From NCBI RefSeq assembly GCF_009923995.1, contig NZ_RFSK01000037.1, positions 1-60,651 on the forward strand: a DNA stretch of 60,651 nucleotides. The letters are read 5' to 3'. Source of the stretch: Janthinobacterium sp. GTDB taxonomy: Bacteria; Pseudomonadota; Gammaproteobacteria; Burkholderiales; Burkholderiaceae_D. A program made the position numbers and the translations under genes. A model generated the notes under the pieces. The model ran no database searches. It was given only the letters and a program-made list of their open reading frames with translations, and was not told the origin of the DNA. Each line of letters begins with the position of its first letter. The stretch's first letter is position 1. Below, one piece after another: positions 18,078 to 28,219 of the stretch.

Positions 18078-20396
18078 ATGGATTCGTCATCTGATAAAAA
18101 AGAAGAATTGCGTCAACAATTGCGCTTGGCCGCACTCGAATACCACGAGTGCCCGCGCCCCGGCAAAATCAGCGTGACGCCCACCAAACAACTGACCAAC
18201 CAGCGCGACCTGGCGCTGGCCTACTCGCCAGGCGTGGCGGCTCCCTGCGAAGAAATCGTCATCGATCCGGCCAATGCCTATAAATATACGGCGCGCGGCA
18301 ACCTGGTGGCCGTCATCACCAACGGCACGGCCGTGCTGGGACTGGGCAATATCGGCCCGCTGGCCGCCAAGCCGGTGATGGAAGGCAAGGGCGTGCTGTT
18401 CAAGAAGTTCGCCGGCATCGACGTCTTCGACATCGAGATCAACGAATCGGACCCGGACAAGCTGGTCGACATCATCGCCTCGCTGGAACCGACCTTCGGC
18501 GGCGTGAACCTGGAAGACATCAAGGCGCCGGAGTGCTTCTACATCGAGCGCCAGCTGCGCGACCGCATGAAGATTCCCGTCTTCCATGACGACCAGCACG
18601 GCACGGCCATCATCGTCGGCGCAGCCATCCTGAACGGCCTGAAAGCCGTCGGCAAGCAGATCGAGGATTGCAAGCTGGTCGTGTCGGGCGCGGGCGCGGC
18701 GGCATTGGCCTGCCTGGACCTGATCGTCGACCTGGGCTTCCCGCTGAAAAACATCTACGTCACCGACCTGGCCGGCGTCGTCTACAAGGGCCGCACGGAA
18801 CTGATGGACCCGGACAAGGAACGCTTCGCGCAGGATACGCCGCTGCGTACCCTGGCCGAGATCATCCCGGACGCCGACATCTTCCTCGGCGTGTCCGCCG
18901 GCGGCGTGCTCAAGCAGGACATGGTGCGCAAGATGGCGCCCAATCCATTGATCCTGGCGCTGGCCAACCCGAATCCGGAAATCCTGCCGGAAGAAGTCAA
19001 GGCCGTGCGCAGCGACGCCATCATCGCCACGGGCCGTTCGGACTATCCGAACCAGGTCAACAACGTGCTGTGCTTCCCGTACATCTTCCGCGGCGCCCTC
19101 GATTGCGGCGCCACCACCATCACGCGCGAAATGGAAATCGCCGTGGTGCACGCCATCGCCGACCTGGCGCATGCCGAGCAGTCGGACATCGTCGCCACCA
19201 CGTACGGCATCAGCAACCTGTCCTTCGGTCCCGAATACCTGATTCCGATGCCGTTCGATCCGCGCCTGCTGATCAAGATCGCGCCAGCCGTGGCCAAGGC
19301 GGCCGAGGATTCGGGCGTCGCCACGCGTCCGATCAAGGACCTGCAAGCCTATGCGGACAGCCTGCAGCAATTCGTCTACCGCAGCGGCACCTTCATGAAG
19401 CCGTTGTTCCTGATGGCCAAGTCCACGCCGGCCGACCTGAAACGCATCGTCTACGCCGAAGGCGAAGAAGAGCGCGTGCTGCGCGCCGTGCAAGTGGTGG
19501 TCGATGAAAAACTGGCGCGCCCCATCCTGGTCGGCCGTCCGCCCGTGCTCGAAGCGCGCATCCAGAAGTTCGGCCTGCGCCTGAAGCAGGGCGTCGACTT
19601 CGACGTCATCAACCCGGACTTCGACGAGCGCTATCGCGATTACTGGAATACGTACTACGACATGACGAGCCGCAAGGGCGTCACCGAGGAATACGCTAAA
19701 CTGGAAATGCGCCGCCGCCATACGCTGATCGGTTCCATGATGATCCACAAGGGCGACGCGGACGGCATGATCTGCGGCACCTTCGGCACCACCCAGCTGC
19801 ACCTGAAATACATCGACCAGGTGTTGGGCAAGCGCGCCGGCAGCAATGTCTACGCCGCGATGAACGTGCTGATCATGCCGGAACGCCAGCTGGTGATGGT
19901 CGACACGCACGTCAACGAGAACCCGGACGCCGAGCAGCTGGCCGAGATCACCATCATGGCCGCCGAAGAGATGACCCGCTTCGGCCTGTCGCCGCGCGCG
20001 GCCCTGCTGTCGCACTCGAACTTCGGTTCCAGCGACAGCGCCTCGGCGCAGAAGATGCGCGCCGCCCTGGCCATCATCAAGGAACGCGCGCCGGACCTGG
20101 AAATCGACGGCGAAATGCACGGCGATACGGCCCTGGACAGCAAGCTGCGCCAGAAAATCATGCCGCATTCGGCACTGAAGAACGACGCCAACTTGCTCGT
20201 CATGCCGAACATCGAGTCGGCCAACATCGCCTACAACCTGGTCAAGACGGCGGCCGGCAACGGCATCGCCGTGGGCCCGATCCTGCTGGGCTGCGCCAAG
20301 CCCGTGCACATCCTGACGCCATCGGCCACCGTGCGCCGCATCGTCAACATGACGGCCCTGTGCGTCGTCGACGCCGTGGCACAGCGCAAAGCCTAA
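18078..20396 (+). CDS. maeB: NADP-dependent malic enzyme with phosphotransacetylase-like domain
   Basis: A 772-residue MaeB-type enzyme. The malic enzyme half (about 1-430) has [50 protein letters not shown], the nucleotide-binding [14 protein letters not shown] and [14 protein letters not shown]. The C-terminal half (about 440-770) is phosphate acetyl/butyryltransferase-like ([55 protein letters not shown]). That half is usually regulatory and non-catalytic, binding acetyl-CoA. The enzyme converts malate to pyruvate with NADPH. AGGAAGG precedes the ATG. A strong terminator follows. Confidence 0.97.
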   Translation: MDSSSDKKEELRQQLRLAALEYHECPRPGKISVTPTKQLTNQRDLALAYSPGVAAPCEEIVIDPANAYKYTARGNLVAVITNGTAVLGLGNIGPLAAKPVMEGKGVLFKKFAGIDVFDIEINESDPDKLVDIIASLEPTFGGVNLEDIKAPECFYIERQLRDRMKIPVFHDDQHGTAIIVGAAILNGLKAVGKQIEDCKLVVSGAGAAALACLDLIVDLGFPLKNIYVTDLAGVVYKGRTELMDPDKERFAQDTPLRTLAEIIPDADIFLGVSAGGVLKQDMVRKMAPNPLILALANPNPEILPEEVKAVRSDAIIATGRSDYPNQVNNVLCFPYIFRGALDCGATTITREMEIAVVHAIADLAHAEQSDIVATTYGISNLSFGPEYLIPMPFDPRLLIKIAPAVAKAAEDSGVATRPIKDLQAYADSLQQFVYRSGTFMKPLFLMAKSTPADLKRIVYAEGEEERVLRAVQVVVDEKLARPILVGRPPVLEARIQKFGLRLKQGVDFDVINPDFDERYRDYWNTYYDMTSRKGVTEEYAKLEMRRRHTLIGSMMIHKGDADGMICGTFGTTQLHLKYIDQVLGKRAGSNVYAAMNVLIMPERQLVMVDTHVNENPDAEQLAEITIMAAEEMTRFGLSPRAALLSHSNFGSSDSASAQKMRAALAIIKERAPDLEIDGEMHGDTALDSKLRQKIMPHSALKNDANLLVMPNIESANIAYNLVKTAAGNGIAVGPILLGCAKPVHILTPSATVRRIVNMTALCVVDAVAQRKA

Positions 20397-20414
20397 GGCT
20401 GTAGCTGTCGCTTG

Positions 20415-20452
20415 AAAGCCGCGCCATCCGCAAGGAGGCGCGGCTTTTTTTA
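20415..20452 (+). terminator. Rho-independent terminator after maeB
   Basis: The arms AAGCCGCGCC and GGCGCGGCTT form a perfect 10-bp stem, followed on the plus strand by an uninterrupted T run. It begins 19 bases after the maeB stop. Confidence 0.92.
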
Positions 20453-20656
20453 CATGGGCGGCACGGGAAGGGCCGCGGCGGGCGGATGGCGGTGCCGGTG
20501 GTAGTGGCGGTACAGCATGATCTTGCCCCATACCAGCAGCAGCGCCGCCAGCGCGAACAGGCCCAGCGTGATCTTGAGCGAGCTGAAATAGGCGCCGGCC
20601 TGCCGTTTGATGGCGTCGACGAAAATCATCGGCACCGACTTGTCGAGTTTGCTCAA
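20450..20656 (-). CDS. Small single-span membrane protein, hypothetical
   Basis: A 68-residue frame starting with TTG (MSKLDKSVPMIFVDAIKRQ), with one clear hydrophobic helix (LKITLGLFALAALLLVWGKIML) and a His/Arg/Pro-rich tail (RHYHRHRHPPAAALPVPPM). It lies 23 bases downstream of the universal stress protein gene on the same strand and ends at the maeB terminator. No ribosome site is convincing, and an internal ATG at 20629 would drop nine residues. The composition fits a real small membrane protein, but no family is recognised. Confidence 0.5.
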   Translation of the reverse strand: MSKLDKSVPMIFVDAIKRQAGAYFSSLKITLGLFALAALLLVWGKIMLYRHYHRHRHPPAAALPVPPM

Positions 20657-20679
20657 GTCGGCATGGCGCGCGCCTGGCT

Positions 20680-21516
20680 TCAGTGTGCCATCAGCACCGG
20701 TACCGTCATCTGCCGCAGCACGGTTTCCGTCACGCCGCCCAGCAGGAGTTCGCGGAAGCGCGCATGGCCGTAGCCGCCCATCACCAGCAGGTCCGCATGC
20801 ACCTCGGCCGCCATGGCCAGCAGGGCCGCGCCGATGTCGCCCGTGGTGACGGACGAGCGCACCTCGACGGGCACGCCGTGGCGGCTCAGGTAGGCGGCGA
20901 TGTCGGTGCCCGGGTGGCGCGCCGGCTGCGCGTGGCCGGCGGGCGGGTGCAGCAGGGCCAGCACCACCAGGCGCGCCGCGCGCAGGAGCGGCAGGGCGTG
21001 GCCGATGGCGCGCGTCGCCTCCATACTGCCATCCCAGGCCACCACCACCGTGCCGCCTGCCTGTGCGCCATCGGCGCCGGGCGGCACGATCAGCACGGGC
21101 CGGGCCGCGTTGAGCATCACGTAGGGCACCAGGTCGCGCATGGCGCCGGGCAGGGCTTCGCCGGCATCGTGCTGGCTCAGCACCGTCAGGTCGCTGTAGC
21201 GGGCGCTGACGGCCATGCCGCCATCTTCGTCGTCCTCGATCAGGCGCCGCTCCAGCGAGACGGCGCCGGCCTGGCGCGCCAGGGTTTCGAACTGGTCCAG
21301 CGCCTGTTCCGCCCGCCCGTACAGGGCGGCGATGTGCGTCGCCACGGCGTCGCCGCGCATGCCGCGGTTGTTTTCCAGGGTCAGGCGCGAGACGCCCGTC
21401 ATCGCCGCGCCGATCAGGTGCGCCTGGTGCGCGTGCGCCAGCCGCGCCGCGATGGCGATGCGCCGTGGCGCATGGCGCGACAGGTCGGCGTGGACGAGGA
21501 TGGATTTGTAGGCCAT
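20680..21516 (-). CDS. Universal stress protein, UspA family
   Basis: A 278-residue protein. The N-terminal strand KSILVHADLSRHAPRRIAIAARLA and the C-terminal ATP-binding-type signature LLVMGGYGHARFRELLLGGVTETVLRQMTVPVLMAH are characteristic of UspA. The middle (VVVAWDGSMEATRAIGHALPLL) begins a second Usp fold, so this is a tandem, two-domain member as is common in Proteobacteria. The G-2x-G-9x-G signature of ATP-binding members is present in the second domain only. It acts in the cytosol under stress; the exact role is unknown. Confidence 0.93.
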   Translation of the reverse strand: MAYKSILVHADLSRHAPRRIAIAARLAHAHQAHLIGAAMTGVSRLTLENNRGMRGDAVATHIAALYGRAEQALDQFETLARQAGAVSLERRLIEDDEDGGMAVSARYSDLTVLSQHDAGEALPGAMRDLVPYVMLNAARPVLIVPPGADGAQAGGTVVVAWDGSMEATRAIGHALPLLRAARLVVLALLHPPAGHAQPARHPGTDIAAYLSRHGVPVEVRSSVTTGDIGAALLAMAAEVHADLLVMGGYGHARFRELLLGGVTETVLRQMTVPVLMAH

Positions 21517-21654
21517 GGTGTCATTCGCTAGTCAGGATGGCAACAAGGCTAGAACGGCAATGCGGCCAAGTCCAGCATTGCCGTGGCGGGTGGCGGTTTT
21601 CTTGTGGGAGGCTTGATTTGGGTCAATAAATGCGGCAGCAGGCGGCTGGCCGCA

Positions 21655-22440
21655 TCAAATTTCCGTCAAGCCCTTTGCCGTGTTCAAGGCGTTTTGCAGG
21701 GCTTGGTATTGCTTGGCGGCATGGTCGTCGAGAATGCTGCGGTTGCCCGTGTCGGTGGCCGAGTCGGGCAAGACGGTGAGTTCCGCGCGGGTTTGTTTCG
21801 CTTGCTGGATTTCCACGGTTTTCCAGTTGCCGTCGCCGGAGACGAAGCCGATGCGGAAGCGCGCCTTGACGGCATCGCCGCGGCGCAGGCCGGTGCTGTT
21901 GCCGCTGTCGTTATTGTAATTGCTGAACAGCTCGGATTCCGCCACGGGGTCGGGCTTGTCGTCGACGTACAGGCGGGCGACGAACTTGACGCTGCTCAGG
22001 TCGTGCGAGCTGCCGTTGTGGATGGTGGCGACGACAGTCGGCTGCAGGCCGAAAAAATCCTTCTCCATCGTAAAGTGCACGTCGCTGGCGGTAATGCGGG
22101 ATAGATCCGCCTGGCCGGCCACATACGCTGCCCTGGCCGTTTCCAGCTGCGCCAGCTTGGCCGGCACGTCGCGGATCACCTTGTCGCGCTCGGCGCGGAT
22201 GATGGCTTTCGGCGTGCCGTTGGGGTAGCTGGCATGCAATTGCTCCAGATTGAAATCGCTGACGGCCCAGTCATAGGCGCGCTGCTCCTTGTCCGGCATG
22301 TCCTTGAGCGCCTCCTGCAGGGAGGTCTTGTAGGCTTCCATGCCGTGGCCGGTATCGAGCCGATGGTCGCTGCCTTTGGAACAGGCCTGTAATAGCATGA
22401 GCACGAGGAGCGCCGCTCCCAGCTTGCTGCGTGTACGCAT
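21655..22440 (-). CDS. Uncharacterised lipoprotein
   Basis: About 261 residues from the ATG at 22440, chosen because it gives a textbook lipoprotein signal (MRTRSKLGAALLVLMLLQAC, then SKG). The mature part has a helical N-terminal half of about 100 residues (EAYKTSLQEALKDMPDKEQRAYDWAVSDF). A beta-rich second half follows (VVATIHNGSSHDLSSVKFVARLYVDD, KARFRIGFVSGDGNWKTVEI) that resembles the extracellular Ig-like FxLYD-type domains used in periplasmic proteins. No family is recognised with certainty. Confidence 0.8.
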   Translation of the reverse strand: MRTRSKLGAALLVLMLLQACSKGSDHRLDTGHGMEAYKTSLQEALKDMPDKEQRAYDWAVSDFNLEQLHASYPNGTPKAIIRAERDKVIRDVPAKLAQLETARAAYVAGQADLSRITASDVHFTMEKDFFGLQPTVVATIHNGSSHDLSSVKFVARLYVDDKPDPVAESELFSNYNNDSGNSTGLRRGDAVKARFRIGFVSGDGNWKTVEIQQAKQTRAELTVLPDSATDTGNRSILDDHAAKQYQALQNALNTAKGLTEI

Positions 22441-22754
22441 AGTCGTATGGAATGGTGAGGGTTGATGGCAAGAATGCGCCGCCGATTTTAATGCCAAATA
22501 GAAAATGTCGCCATTGAAATATTTCTTTGGCGAAACAGGTGACACCCATGCGGCGCGTACCGCCGGAGCCAAGTGGAAAGCATGGCATGCTGGTGTTTGC
22601 TTTTATTGATGCAGATCAATGTTCGCTTTGACCAGTCGCCCATAATGGCAGCGAACTCTTTGCCCTTTCAGTGGTCTGCATCGGCGTCGGCACCAACATG
22701 TCCGACACTTCCTTGTGTGACGCAACAACGCTGGCCGTGGCGGGAGTTCACTTC
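22441..22754. other. Non-coding gap, 314 bases
   Basis: This gap lies between the HD-GYP regulator stop and the lipoprotein start. No convincing coding frame, RNA gene or terminator is seen. The right part is ordinary GC-rich sequence and the left holds an AT-richer patch upstream of the lipoprotein that may include its promoter. Confidence 0.5.
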
Positions 22755-23774
22755 TCAGGCCGCCGTGTGGCCGGTCTCCTTTTCCGCCCAGCGCAGCCGG
22801 ATGGCGTCGATGGCGGGCATTTCCTGCACGAACAGGTCGACGAGATGCGCATCGAAATGGCGGCCTTTTTGCTCCTGTAAATACGCCACGGCGTCCGCCA
22901 CGGGCCAGGCGCGCTTGTAGGGACGGGCCGAGGTCAGCGCGTCGAAGACGTCGGCCACGGCGACGATGCGCCCGGCCAGCGGGATGGCCTCGCCCGCCAG
23001 GCCGTGCGGGTAGCCGCTGCCATCCCATTTTTCATGGTGCGACAGGGCGATCTCGCGCGCCAGCGCCAGCATGCCGCCGGCGGCGTGTTCGCCGAGGATC
23101 TCGCCGCCGATGCGCGCGTGCGTCTGCATGACGGCCCATTCGTCCGCGTCGAGCTTGCCAGGCTTTTGCAGGATGCGGTCGGGGATGCCGATCTTGCCCA
23201 CGTCGTGCATGGGCGCCGCGTGCAGCAGGTCGTCGGCCGCCGCTTCGTCCATGCCGGCCGCCACGCCCAGCAGGCGCGCGTAGTGGCTCATGCGGATCAC
23301 GTGCAGGCCCGTTTCATTGTCCTTGTATTCGGCCGCCAGGCCCAGGCGCTGGACGATCTGCAGGCGCGTCTCCTTCAGTTCGTCGATGCGCACCAGCGAC
23401 AGGTGCGTGCGCACGCGGGCGCGCACGATGGCGGGGCTGAGGGGCTTGGTGAGGTAGTCGACGGCGCCCGCCTCGAAACCGCTCAGCTCGTCGCGCATGT
23501 CGTTCAGGGCCGTGACGAAAATGACGGGAATGGCCGCCGTCAGCGGCTCGGCCTTCAGGCTGCGGCAAGCTTCGTGGCCGCTCATGCCGGGCATCATCAC
23601 GTCGAGCAGGATCAGGGCCGGGCGCTCCTGCTGCGCCAGTGCCAGCGCCCGCGCGCCATCCTTGGCGAACAGCAGCGCGTAGTCGTCCTGCAAGATGTGC
23701 CGCAGCAATTGCAGGTTGGCCGCTTCGTCGTCGACGAGCAGCAGCAGGGGCTTGGCCTGGCGTGGCACGCTCAT
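22755..23774 (-). CDS. HD-GYP response regulator (cyclic-di-GMP phosphodiesterase, RpfG-like)
   Basis: A 339-residue protein. The N-terminal receiver (LLLVDDEAANLQLLRHIL, acceptor Asp in LLDVMMPGMSGH, TALND, TKPLS) is joined to an HD-GYP domain from about residue 150. That domain has HDVGKIGIPD, the paired HH in SHHEKWDGSGYPHGL and VADVFDALTS. It should hydrolyse cyclic di-GMP when phosphorylated. Its ATG overlaps the stop of the MHYT hybrid kinase (ATGA), so the two are translationally coupled and are probably kinase and target. Confidence 0.95.
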   Translation of the reverse strand: MSVPRQAKPLLLLVDDEAANLQLLRHILQDDYALLFAKDGARALALAQQERPALILLDVMMPGMSGHEACRSLKAEPLTAAIPVIFVTALNDMRDELSGFEAGAVDYLTKPLSPAIVRARVRTHLSLVRIDELKETRLQIVQRLGLAAEYKDNETGLHVIRMSHYARLLGVAAGMDEAAADDLLHAAPMHDVGKIGIPDRILQKPGKLDADEWAVMQTHARIGGEILGEHAAGGMLALAREIALSHHEKWDGSGYPHGLAGEAIPLAGRIVAVADVFDALTSARPYKRAWPVADAVAYLQEQKGRHFDAHLVDLFVQEMPAIDAIRLRWAEKETGHTAA

Positions 23775-26700
23775 GGGTACTCCGTATCGAATGATTGCAG
23801 CAAGTCGTGCAGCAGTGACTGTGCCAGGGGGAAATCAAAGTCGTCGATGGCGTGCGCGAGTGCCACCAGCGGCGGCGTCTGCGCGCCCATGGCGCTGTGC
23901 AGCTGGGCTTGCGCCACGTCATCCAGTTCGCCGCGCCGCAAGGCTTGCAGCAGGGTGCCGGCCGCCCGCCGCGCGGCCGGCAAGTCGCCGGCGCCCGCCG
24001 TGGCCGCGGCGCTGGCGGGCGGCGCCAGGCTGGCGATGGCGGCGATGGCCGCCGGCCATTGCGCCTGCAGGGCGGCGGCCGCCGCGCCGCGCTGCTGTGC
24101 CGCTGCGGCATCGCTTCCCGCGCACAGCTGCTCCAGCGCCGCCAGGGTGGCCGCCAGTTGTTCCAGTCCCAGGTTGCCCGCCACGCCGCGCAGCTTGTGG
24201 CATTGCGGCATGAGCGCCGCGCGGTCGTTGGCGGCGATGGCGGCCAGCAGCGGCTGCGGCACGCGGGGATGGTCGTGGCCGAAGCGCGCCAGCGCGGCGC
24301 GGTAGGCGCCCTCGTTGCCGGCCCAGCGCTCCACGGCTTCCGCGTCATGCAGCACGCGCCGGCCTGCAGGCGCGGCCAGGTCGCCCCCATCGGCGGGAAG
24401 GGCGTGCGCCAGGCCCAGCACGCGCGCGATTTCCTGCGACAGGGCGGCCCACTCGACGGGCTTGGTGGCGAAGCCGTCCATGCCGGCCGCCAGGGCCGCC
24501 TTGCGGTGCGCCTCGAGCACGCTGGCCGTCATGGCGATCACGGGCACGCGCGGGCGGCCCTCGCGCAGGGCGGCCGCGCGGATGGCGCGCGTGGCGGCCA
24601 GGCCATCCATGCGGGGCATTTGCAGGTCCAGCAGCAGTACGTCGAAATCGCGCTGCTGCGCCATGTGCAGGGCCTGTTCGCCATCGCCGGCCGTCTCCAC
24701 CGCATGGCCGCGCTTGCGCAGCAGCAAACACAGCAGTTCCAGGTTTTGCGGCACGTCGTCGGCGGCCAGCACGCGCAGCGGCGGCAGGCGCACGTTGCGG
24801 CGCTCGCTGGCGGGCAGCGCTTGCCGGTGCGCCGGGACGAGGGGCAGCATGACGTGGAAAACGCTGCCGTGCGGCAAGGCGGCCTCGGCCCAGATGCGGC
24901 CCTGCATCAGCGACACGAGCTGCCGGCTGATGGTGGTGCCCAGGCCCGTGCCGCCATAGCGCCGCGTGGTCGACGCATCGGCCTGCACGAAGGGGTCGAA
25001 GATGGCGTCGCGCCGCTCGGGGGCGATGCCGATGCCGCTGTCCTGCACCAGCAGGTGCAGCTGGCCGTCGTCCAGGCGGGCGGCCAGGCTGACGCTGCCG
25101 CTGGCCGTGAACTTGATGGCGTTGTCGAGCAGGTTGCCCAGCACTTGGCGCATGCGCAGTTCGTCGCCATGCAGCAAGGCCGGCAGCTGCGGATCGTATT
25201 GCACTTCCATCAGCAGGCCCTTGGCGCGCGCATGGGTGCCATACGTGGAAACCAGCTCGTCGACCAGCGCCAGCAGGCTGTAGTCGCGCAGTTCCAGCGC
25301 CATGGCGCCTTTGTCCAGCTTGGCCGTATCGAGCACTTCATTGAGCAGGCGCAACAGCGAGCGGCCGGACTGGCGCACCGTGTCCAGGTGGCGCCGCTGT
25401 TCCGGCGTCAATGGCGAGTCCAGCAGCACGTCCGTAAAACCGAGGATGGAATTCATGGGCGTGCGGATTTCATGGCTCATGTTGGCGACGAAGCTGGCCC
25501 GCGCGGCGGCCGCCAGTTCCGCTTTTTCCTTGGCCATGCGCAAGTCTTCCTCCATTTGCCGGCGCTCGCTGATGTCGAGGATGACGCCGTCCACCCAGCG
25601 CACGGCGCCCACCGGGTCATGCACCACCGTGCCCCGCTCCCACAGCCAGCGCGACCTGCCGTCCGCGTGCAGCAGCCGGTATTCGAGCAGGTAGGGTTCG
25701 CCCGTGGCGACGCTGCGGTTGAAGACGTCGATGACGTAGGCGCGGTCTTCCACGGCGATCAGGCCCGTGATGCTGCGGCGCGGCACGGGACCGAGGAAGT
25801 CGGCGGGCGGATAGCCCGTGACGGCTTCCACGCCGTCGCTGATGAACAGCATGGGCTGGTTTTCGGCCGTGGTGCAGCGGAAGGCGATGCCGGGAAGGTT
25901 GCCCATCAGCGAGCGCAATTGCTGTTCGCTTTCGCGCAGGGCGGCCAGCATGGCGCGCCGTTCGCTGACGTCCGTAATGAACAGCACGTACAAGTCCTGG
26001 TCGGCCAGGCGCGCGCTGGCCATCGAACGCTGCACGGCCACGGGGGCGCCATCCTTGCGCAGGTACAGGATTTCCTCGCTGGAATGCACGGCATCTCCCT
26101 GGCCCGTGCGCAGGTAGTGCAGCAAGCCATGCTGTTCCGACTGGCGCACGTCGCTGACCAGCACGCTGATGGGGCGGCCGATGATCTCGTCCCGGCGCCA
26201 GCCCAGGATGCGCTCGGCGGCGCCGTTGAAATCGACGATGTTGCCTTCCTTGTCGATGGTGATGACGCCGTCGACGGTGGTCGTCAGCAGCGAGCGCGTC
26301 CAGTTCTCGCTCTGGTTCAGGTGGCGGAACAGTTCGCGGTAGCGCAGCACGCCCACGGCCGAGGCGACGAGGATGGTCAGGGCGACGGTCAGCAGGGTCA
26401 CGCTGATGACGAGCAGGGGACGGTTGGCATCGGCATCATTACCTGGCGGAATTGTTCCCACGAAGCGGGACGCCTGCATGCCCATGTAATGCATGCCCGC
26501 GATCGCACAGCCCATGACGACGGCGCCGATCAGGTTGCGCTGCGCCGCGCCCAGGGCGCCGCGCCAGCCGCGCAGGCCGAAGCGTACCCACAGGGCCACG
26601 CTGGCCAGCACCACGGCCACCACCAGCGACAGCACGAACAGCAGCGGGTCGTAGCGCAGCGACAGGCCGACGCGCATGGCATGCATGCCCATGTAGTGCA

Positions 26701-27133
26701 TGGCGCCGATGCCCAGGCCCACGAGCAGGCCGCTCCACAGCAGCCGCGGCGCCGTGACGGCGCGCCGGCTGATGGTGGCCAGGGCCACGAACGAGGCGGC
26801 CACGCTGGGCACGATGGACAGCAGGGTCAGGCCCGGGTCGTAGGCGACACTGGTGCACAGCTCGAAGGCCAGCATGCCGATGAAATGCATGGCCCACACG
26901 CCGCAGCCAAGGGCCAGGCTGCCGGCGAACAGGCACAGCAAGTGCAACTGGCGGCTGATGCTGGCCTGCGAGCGGCTGTAGGCCGTCATCTGGAAGGCCA
27001 TCCACGACGTGAAAATGGCGATCACGAGCGACAGGACGACCAGTCCCGGGTGATATTGCCCCTGCAGCAGCAGGGCGGGATCGGCGGGCAGGCGGAACAG
27101 CTGTTGGACGCTGGCAGGTATCATCGTGGGCAA
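23771..27133 (-). CDS. MHYT-PAS-PAS hybrid histidine kinase with receiver and Hpt
   Basis: A 1120-residue membrane kinase. It begins with a seven-helix MHYT sensor carrying three MHxxGM-type motifs (MHFIGMLAF, MHYMGMHAM, MHYMGMQAS), proposed to bind copper and sense gases. Two PAS domains follow (about 290-410 and 410-530), then HisKA with His in [15 protein letters not shown] near 551. HATPase_c comes next (NLLDNAIKF, DSGIGIAPE, GGTGLGTTI), a receiver (LAADDVPQN near 788, Asp in LLLDLQMPRMDG), and an Hpt domain with the phospho-histidine in CHKLRGVAGNLG near 979. This is a full internal phosphorelay. It is coupled to the HD-GYP regulator. Confidence 0.94.
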   Translation of the reverse strand: MPTMIPASVQQLFRLPADPALLLQGQYHPGLVVLSLVIAIFTSWMAFQMTAYSRSQASISRQLHLLCLFAGSLALGCGVWAMHFIGMLAFELCTSVAYDPGLTLLSIVPSVAASFVALATISRRAVTAPRLLWSGLLVGLGIGAMHYMGMHAMRVGLSLRYDPLLFVLSLVVAVVLASVALWVRFGLRGWRGALGAAQRNLIGAVVMGCAIAGMHYMGMQASRFVGTIPPGNDADANRPLLVISVTLLTVALTILVASAVGVLRYRELFRHLNQSENWTRSLLTTTVDGVITIDKEGNIVDFNGAAERILGWRRDEIIGRPISVLVSDVRQSEQHGLLHYLRTGQGDAVHSSEEILYLRKDGAPVAVQRSMASARLADQDLYVLFITDVSERRAMLAALRESEQQLRSLMGNLPGIAFRCTTAENQPMLFISDGVEAVTGYPPADFLGPVPRRSITGLIAVEDRAYVIDVFNRSVATGEPYLLEYRLLHADGRSRWLWERGTVVHDPVGAVRWVDGVILDISERRQMEEDLRMAKEKAELAAAARASFVANMSHEIRTPMNSILGFTDVLLDSPLTPEQRRHLDTVRQSGRSLLRLLNEVLDTAKLDKGAMALELRDYSLLALVDELVSTYGTHARAKGLLMEVQYDPQLPALLHGDELRMRQVLGNLLDNAIKFTASGSVSLAARLDDGQLHLLVQDSGIGIAPERRDAIFDPFVQADASTTRRYGGTGLGTTISRQLVSLMQGRIWAEAALPHGSVFHVMLPLVPAHRQALPASERRNVRLPPLRVLAADDVPQNLELLCLLLRKRGHAVETAGDGEQALHMAQQRDFDVLLLDLQMPRMDGLAATRAIRAAALREGRPRVPVIAMTASVLEAHRKAALAAGMDGFATKPVEWAALSQEIARVLGLAHALPADGGDLAAPAGRRVLHDAEAVERWAGNEGAYRAALARFGHDHPRVPQPLLAAIAANDRAALMPQCHKLRGVAGNLGLEQLAATLAALEQLCAGSDAAAAQQRGAAAAALQAQWPAAIAAIASLAPPASAAATAGAGDLPAARRAAGTLLQALRRGELDDVAQAQLHSAMGAQTPPLVALAHAIDDFDFPLAQSLLHDLLQSFDTEYP

Positions 27134-27415
27134 GGCAGTAAGGCGTCGGGGCGCGGAAAACAGGATAGGGGCCGGCCGCCTCTGCGGGTGACCGATGCAG
27201 ATTACCTTACCAGATTTCTGGAAACAAATAGCTTAATTGTAATTATTTTGCCTGTCGTGCAATGCCTGTTGCGGCAGGAAAAGGCGGCGCACGCCGTGCG
27301 GCGCCCGTGCCGGCGAGGAAGTTGCAGTTGGGAATTGTGTGGTTTTTCTGCAAACGGCGACGCCGTGGCGGCGGCCATGCTACATTCGCGTCCTGTTTTT
27401 TCTGAAAGGATGACG
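27134..27415. other. Non-coding gap upstream of methyltransferase
   Basis: A 282-base gap between the divergent MHYT kinase and the methyltransferase. It includes an AT-rich patch (about 27226-27256) that probably holds promoters. No RNA or repeat is recognised. Confidence 0.5.
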
Positions 27416-28216
27416 ATGCCTTTAGGTAATAACTTTTTGCAGCACAATCAGCAGGCCTGGGACGCCCAGGCGGCGCAGAACAGCCCGTGGTCGCAGCCCG
27501 TCGACGGCGCCACCATCGCGGCGGCCCGCGCAGGGCAGTGGCAGATCCACCTGACGCCAGGCCCCTTGCCGGCCGGCTGGCTGGGCGAGGTGCGCGGCCG
27601 GCGCATCCTGTGCCTGGCGGGCGCGGGCGGGCAGCAGGCGCCCGTGCTGGCCGCCGCCGGCGCGCACGTCACCGTGTTCGATCTGTCTGAGCAGCAATTG
27701 GCGAAAGACCGCATGGTGGCCGAACGCGACGGCTTGCCGCTGGTCACGGTGCAGGGCGACATGCGCGACCTGGCCTGTTTCGCCGACGCCAGCTTCGACG
27801 TCATCGTCCACCCCGTGTCGAACCAGTACGTGCCCGACATCGCCCCCGTGTGGCGCGAATGCGCGCGCGTGCTGGCGGACGGCGGCGTGCTGCTGAGCAG
27901 CTTCTTCAACCCGGCCGTGTTCATCGGCGACCGCGACCCGCAGTGGGCACAGCAGGGCCTGATACGCCCCCGTTACGTGCTGCCGTACTCGGACGTGGCG
28001 GATCTGGACGCCGTTGCGCTGGCCGCGCGCATGGACAGGGGCGAGGCGCTCGTCTTCGGCCATGGCCTCGACAGCCAGATCGGCGGCCAGCTGGCGGCCG
28101 GCTTCGTGCTGGCGGGTTACCACGAGGAAATGCATCCCCACCCGCGCTTTGAAATCGAAAAATACCTGCCCAGCTTTATCGCCACGCGCGCCGTGCGGCT
28201 GGCGCGCGCGGCATAG
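27416..28216 (+). CDS. Class I SAM-dependent methyltransferase
   Basis: A 266-residue Methyltransf_11-type enzyme. SAM motif I is RILCLAGAGGQQAPVLAAAGAHVTVFDLS, with the acidic Asp at the end of strand 2. FDVIVHPVSNQYVPDIAPVWRECARVLADGGVLLSSF is the motif II/III region. AAGGA lies 5 bases before the ATG at 27416, which is preferred to the ATG at 27410. The N-terminus NQQAWDAQA is usual for this group of small-molecule methyltransferases. Substrate is unknown. It is convergent with the next gene, with a 3-base gap. Confidence 0.92.
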   Translation: MPLGNNFLQHNQQAWDAQAAQNSPWSQPVDGATIAAARAGQWQIHLTPGPLPAGWLGEVRGRRILCLAGAGGQQAPVLAAAGAHVTVFDLSEQQLAKDRMVAERDGLPLVTVQGDMRDLACFADASFDVIVHPVSNQYVPDIAPVWRECARVLADGGVLLSSFFNPAVFIGDRDPQWAQQGLIRPRYVLPYSDVADLDAVALAARMDRGEALVFGHGLDSQIGGQLAAGFVLAGYHEEMHPHPRFEIEKYLPSFIATRAVRLARAA

Positions 28217-28219
28217 GTT

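Noticed and set aside
23852..28216. Very long antisense open frames opposite the kinase, PolB, malic enzyme and other genes
   Set aside because: They are antisense shadows caused by high GC third positions. They are low-complexity, have no family motifs, and the opposite strand carries clear domain proteins.
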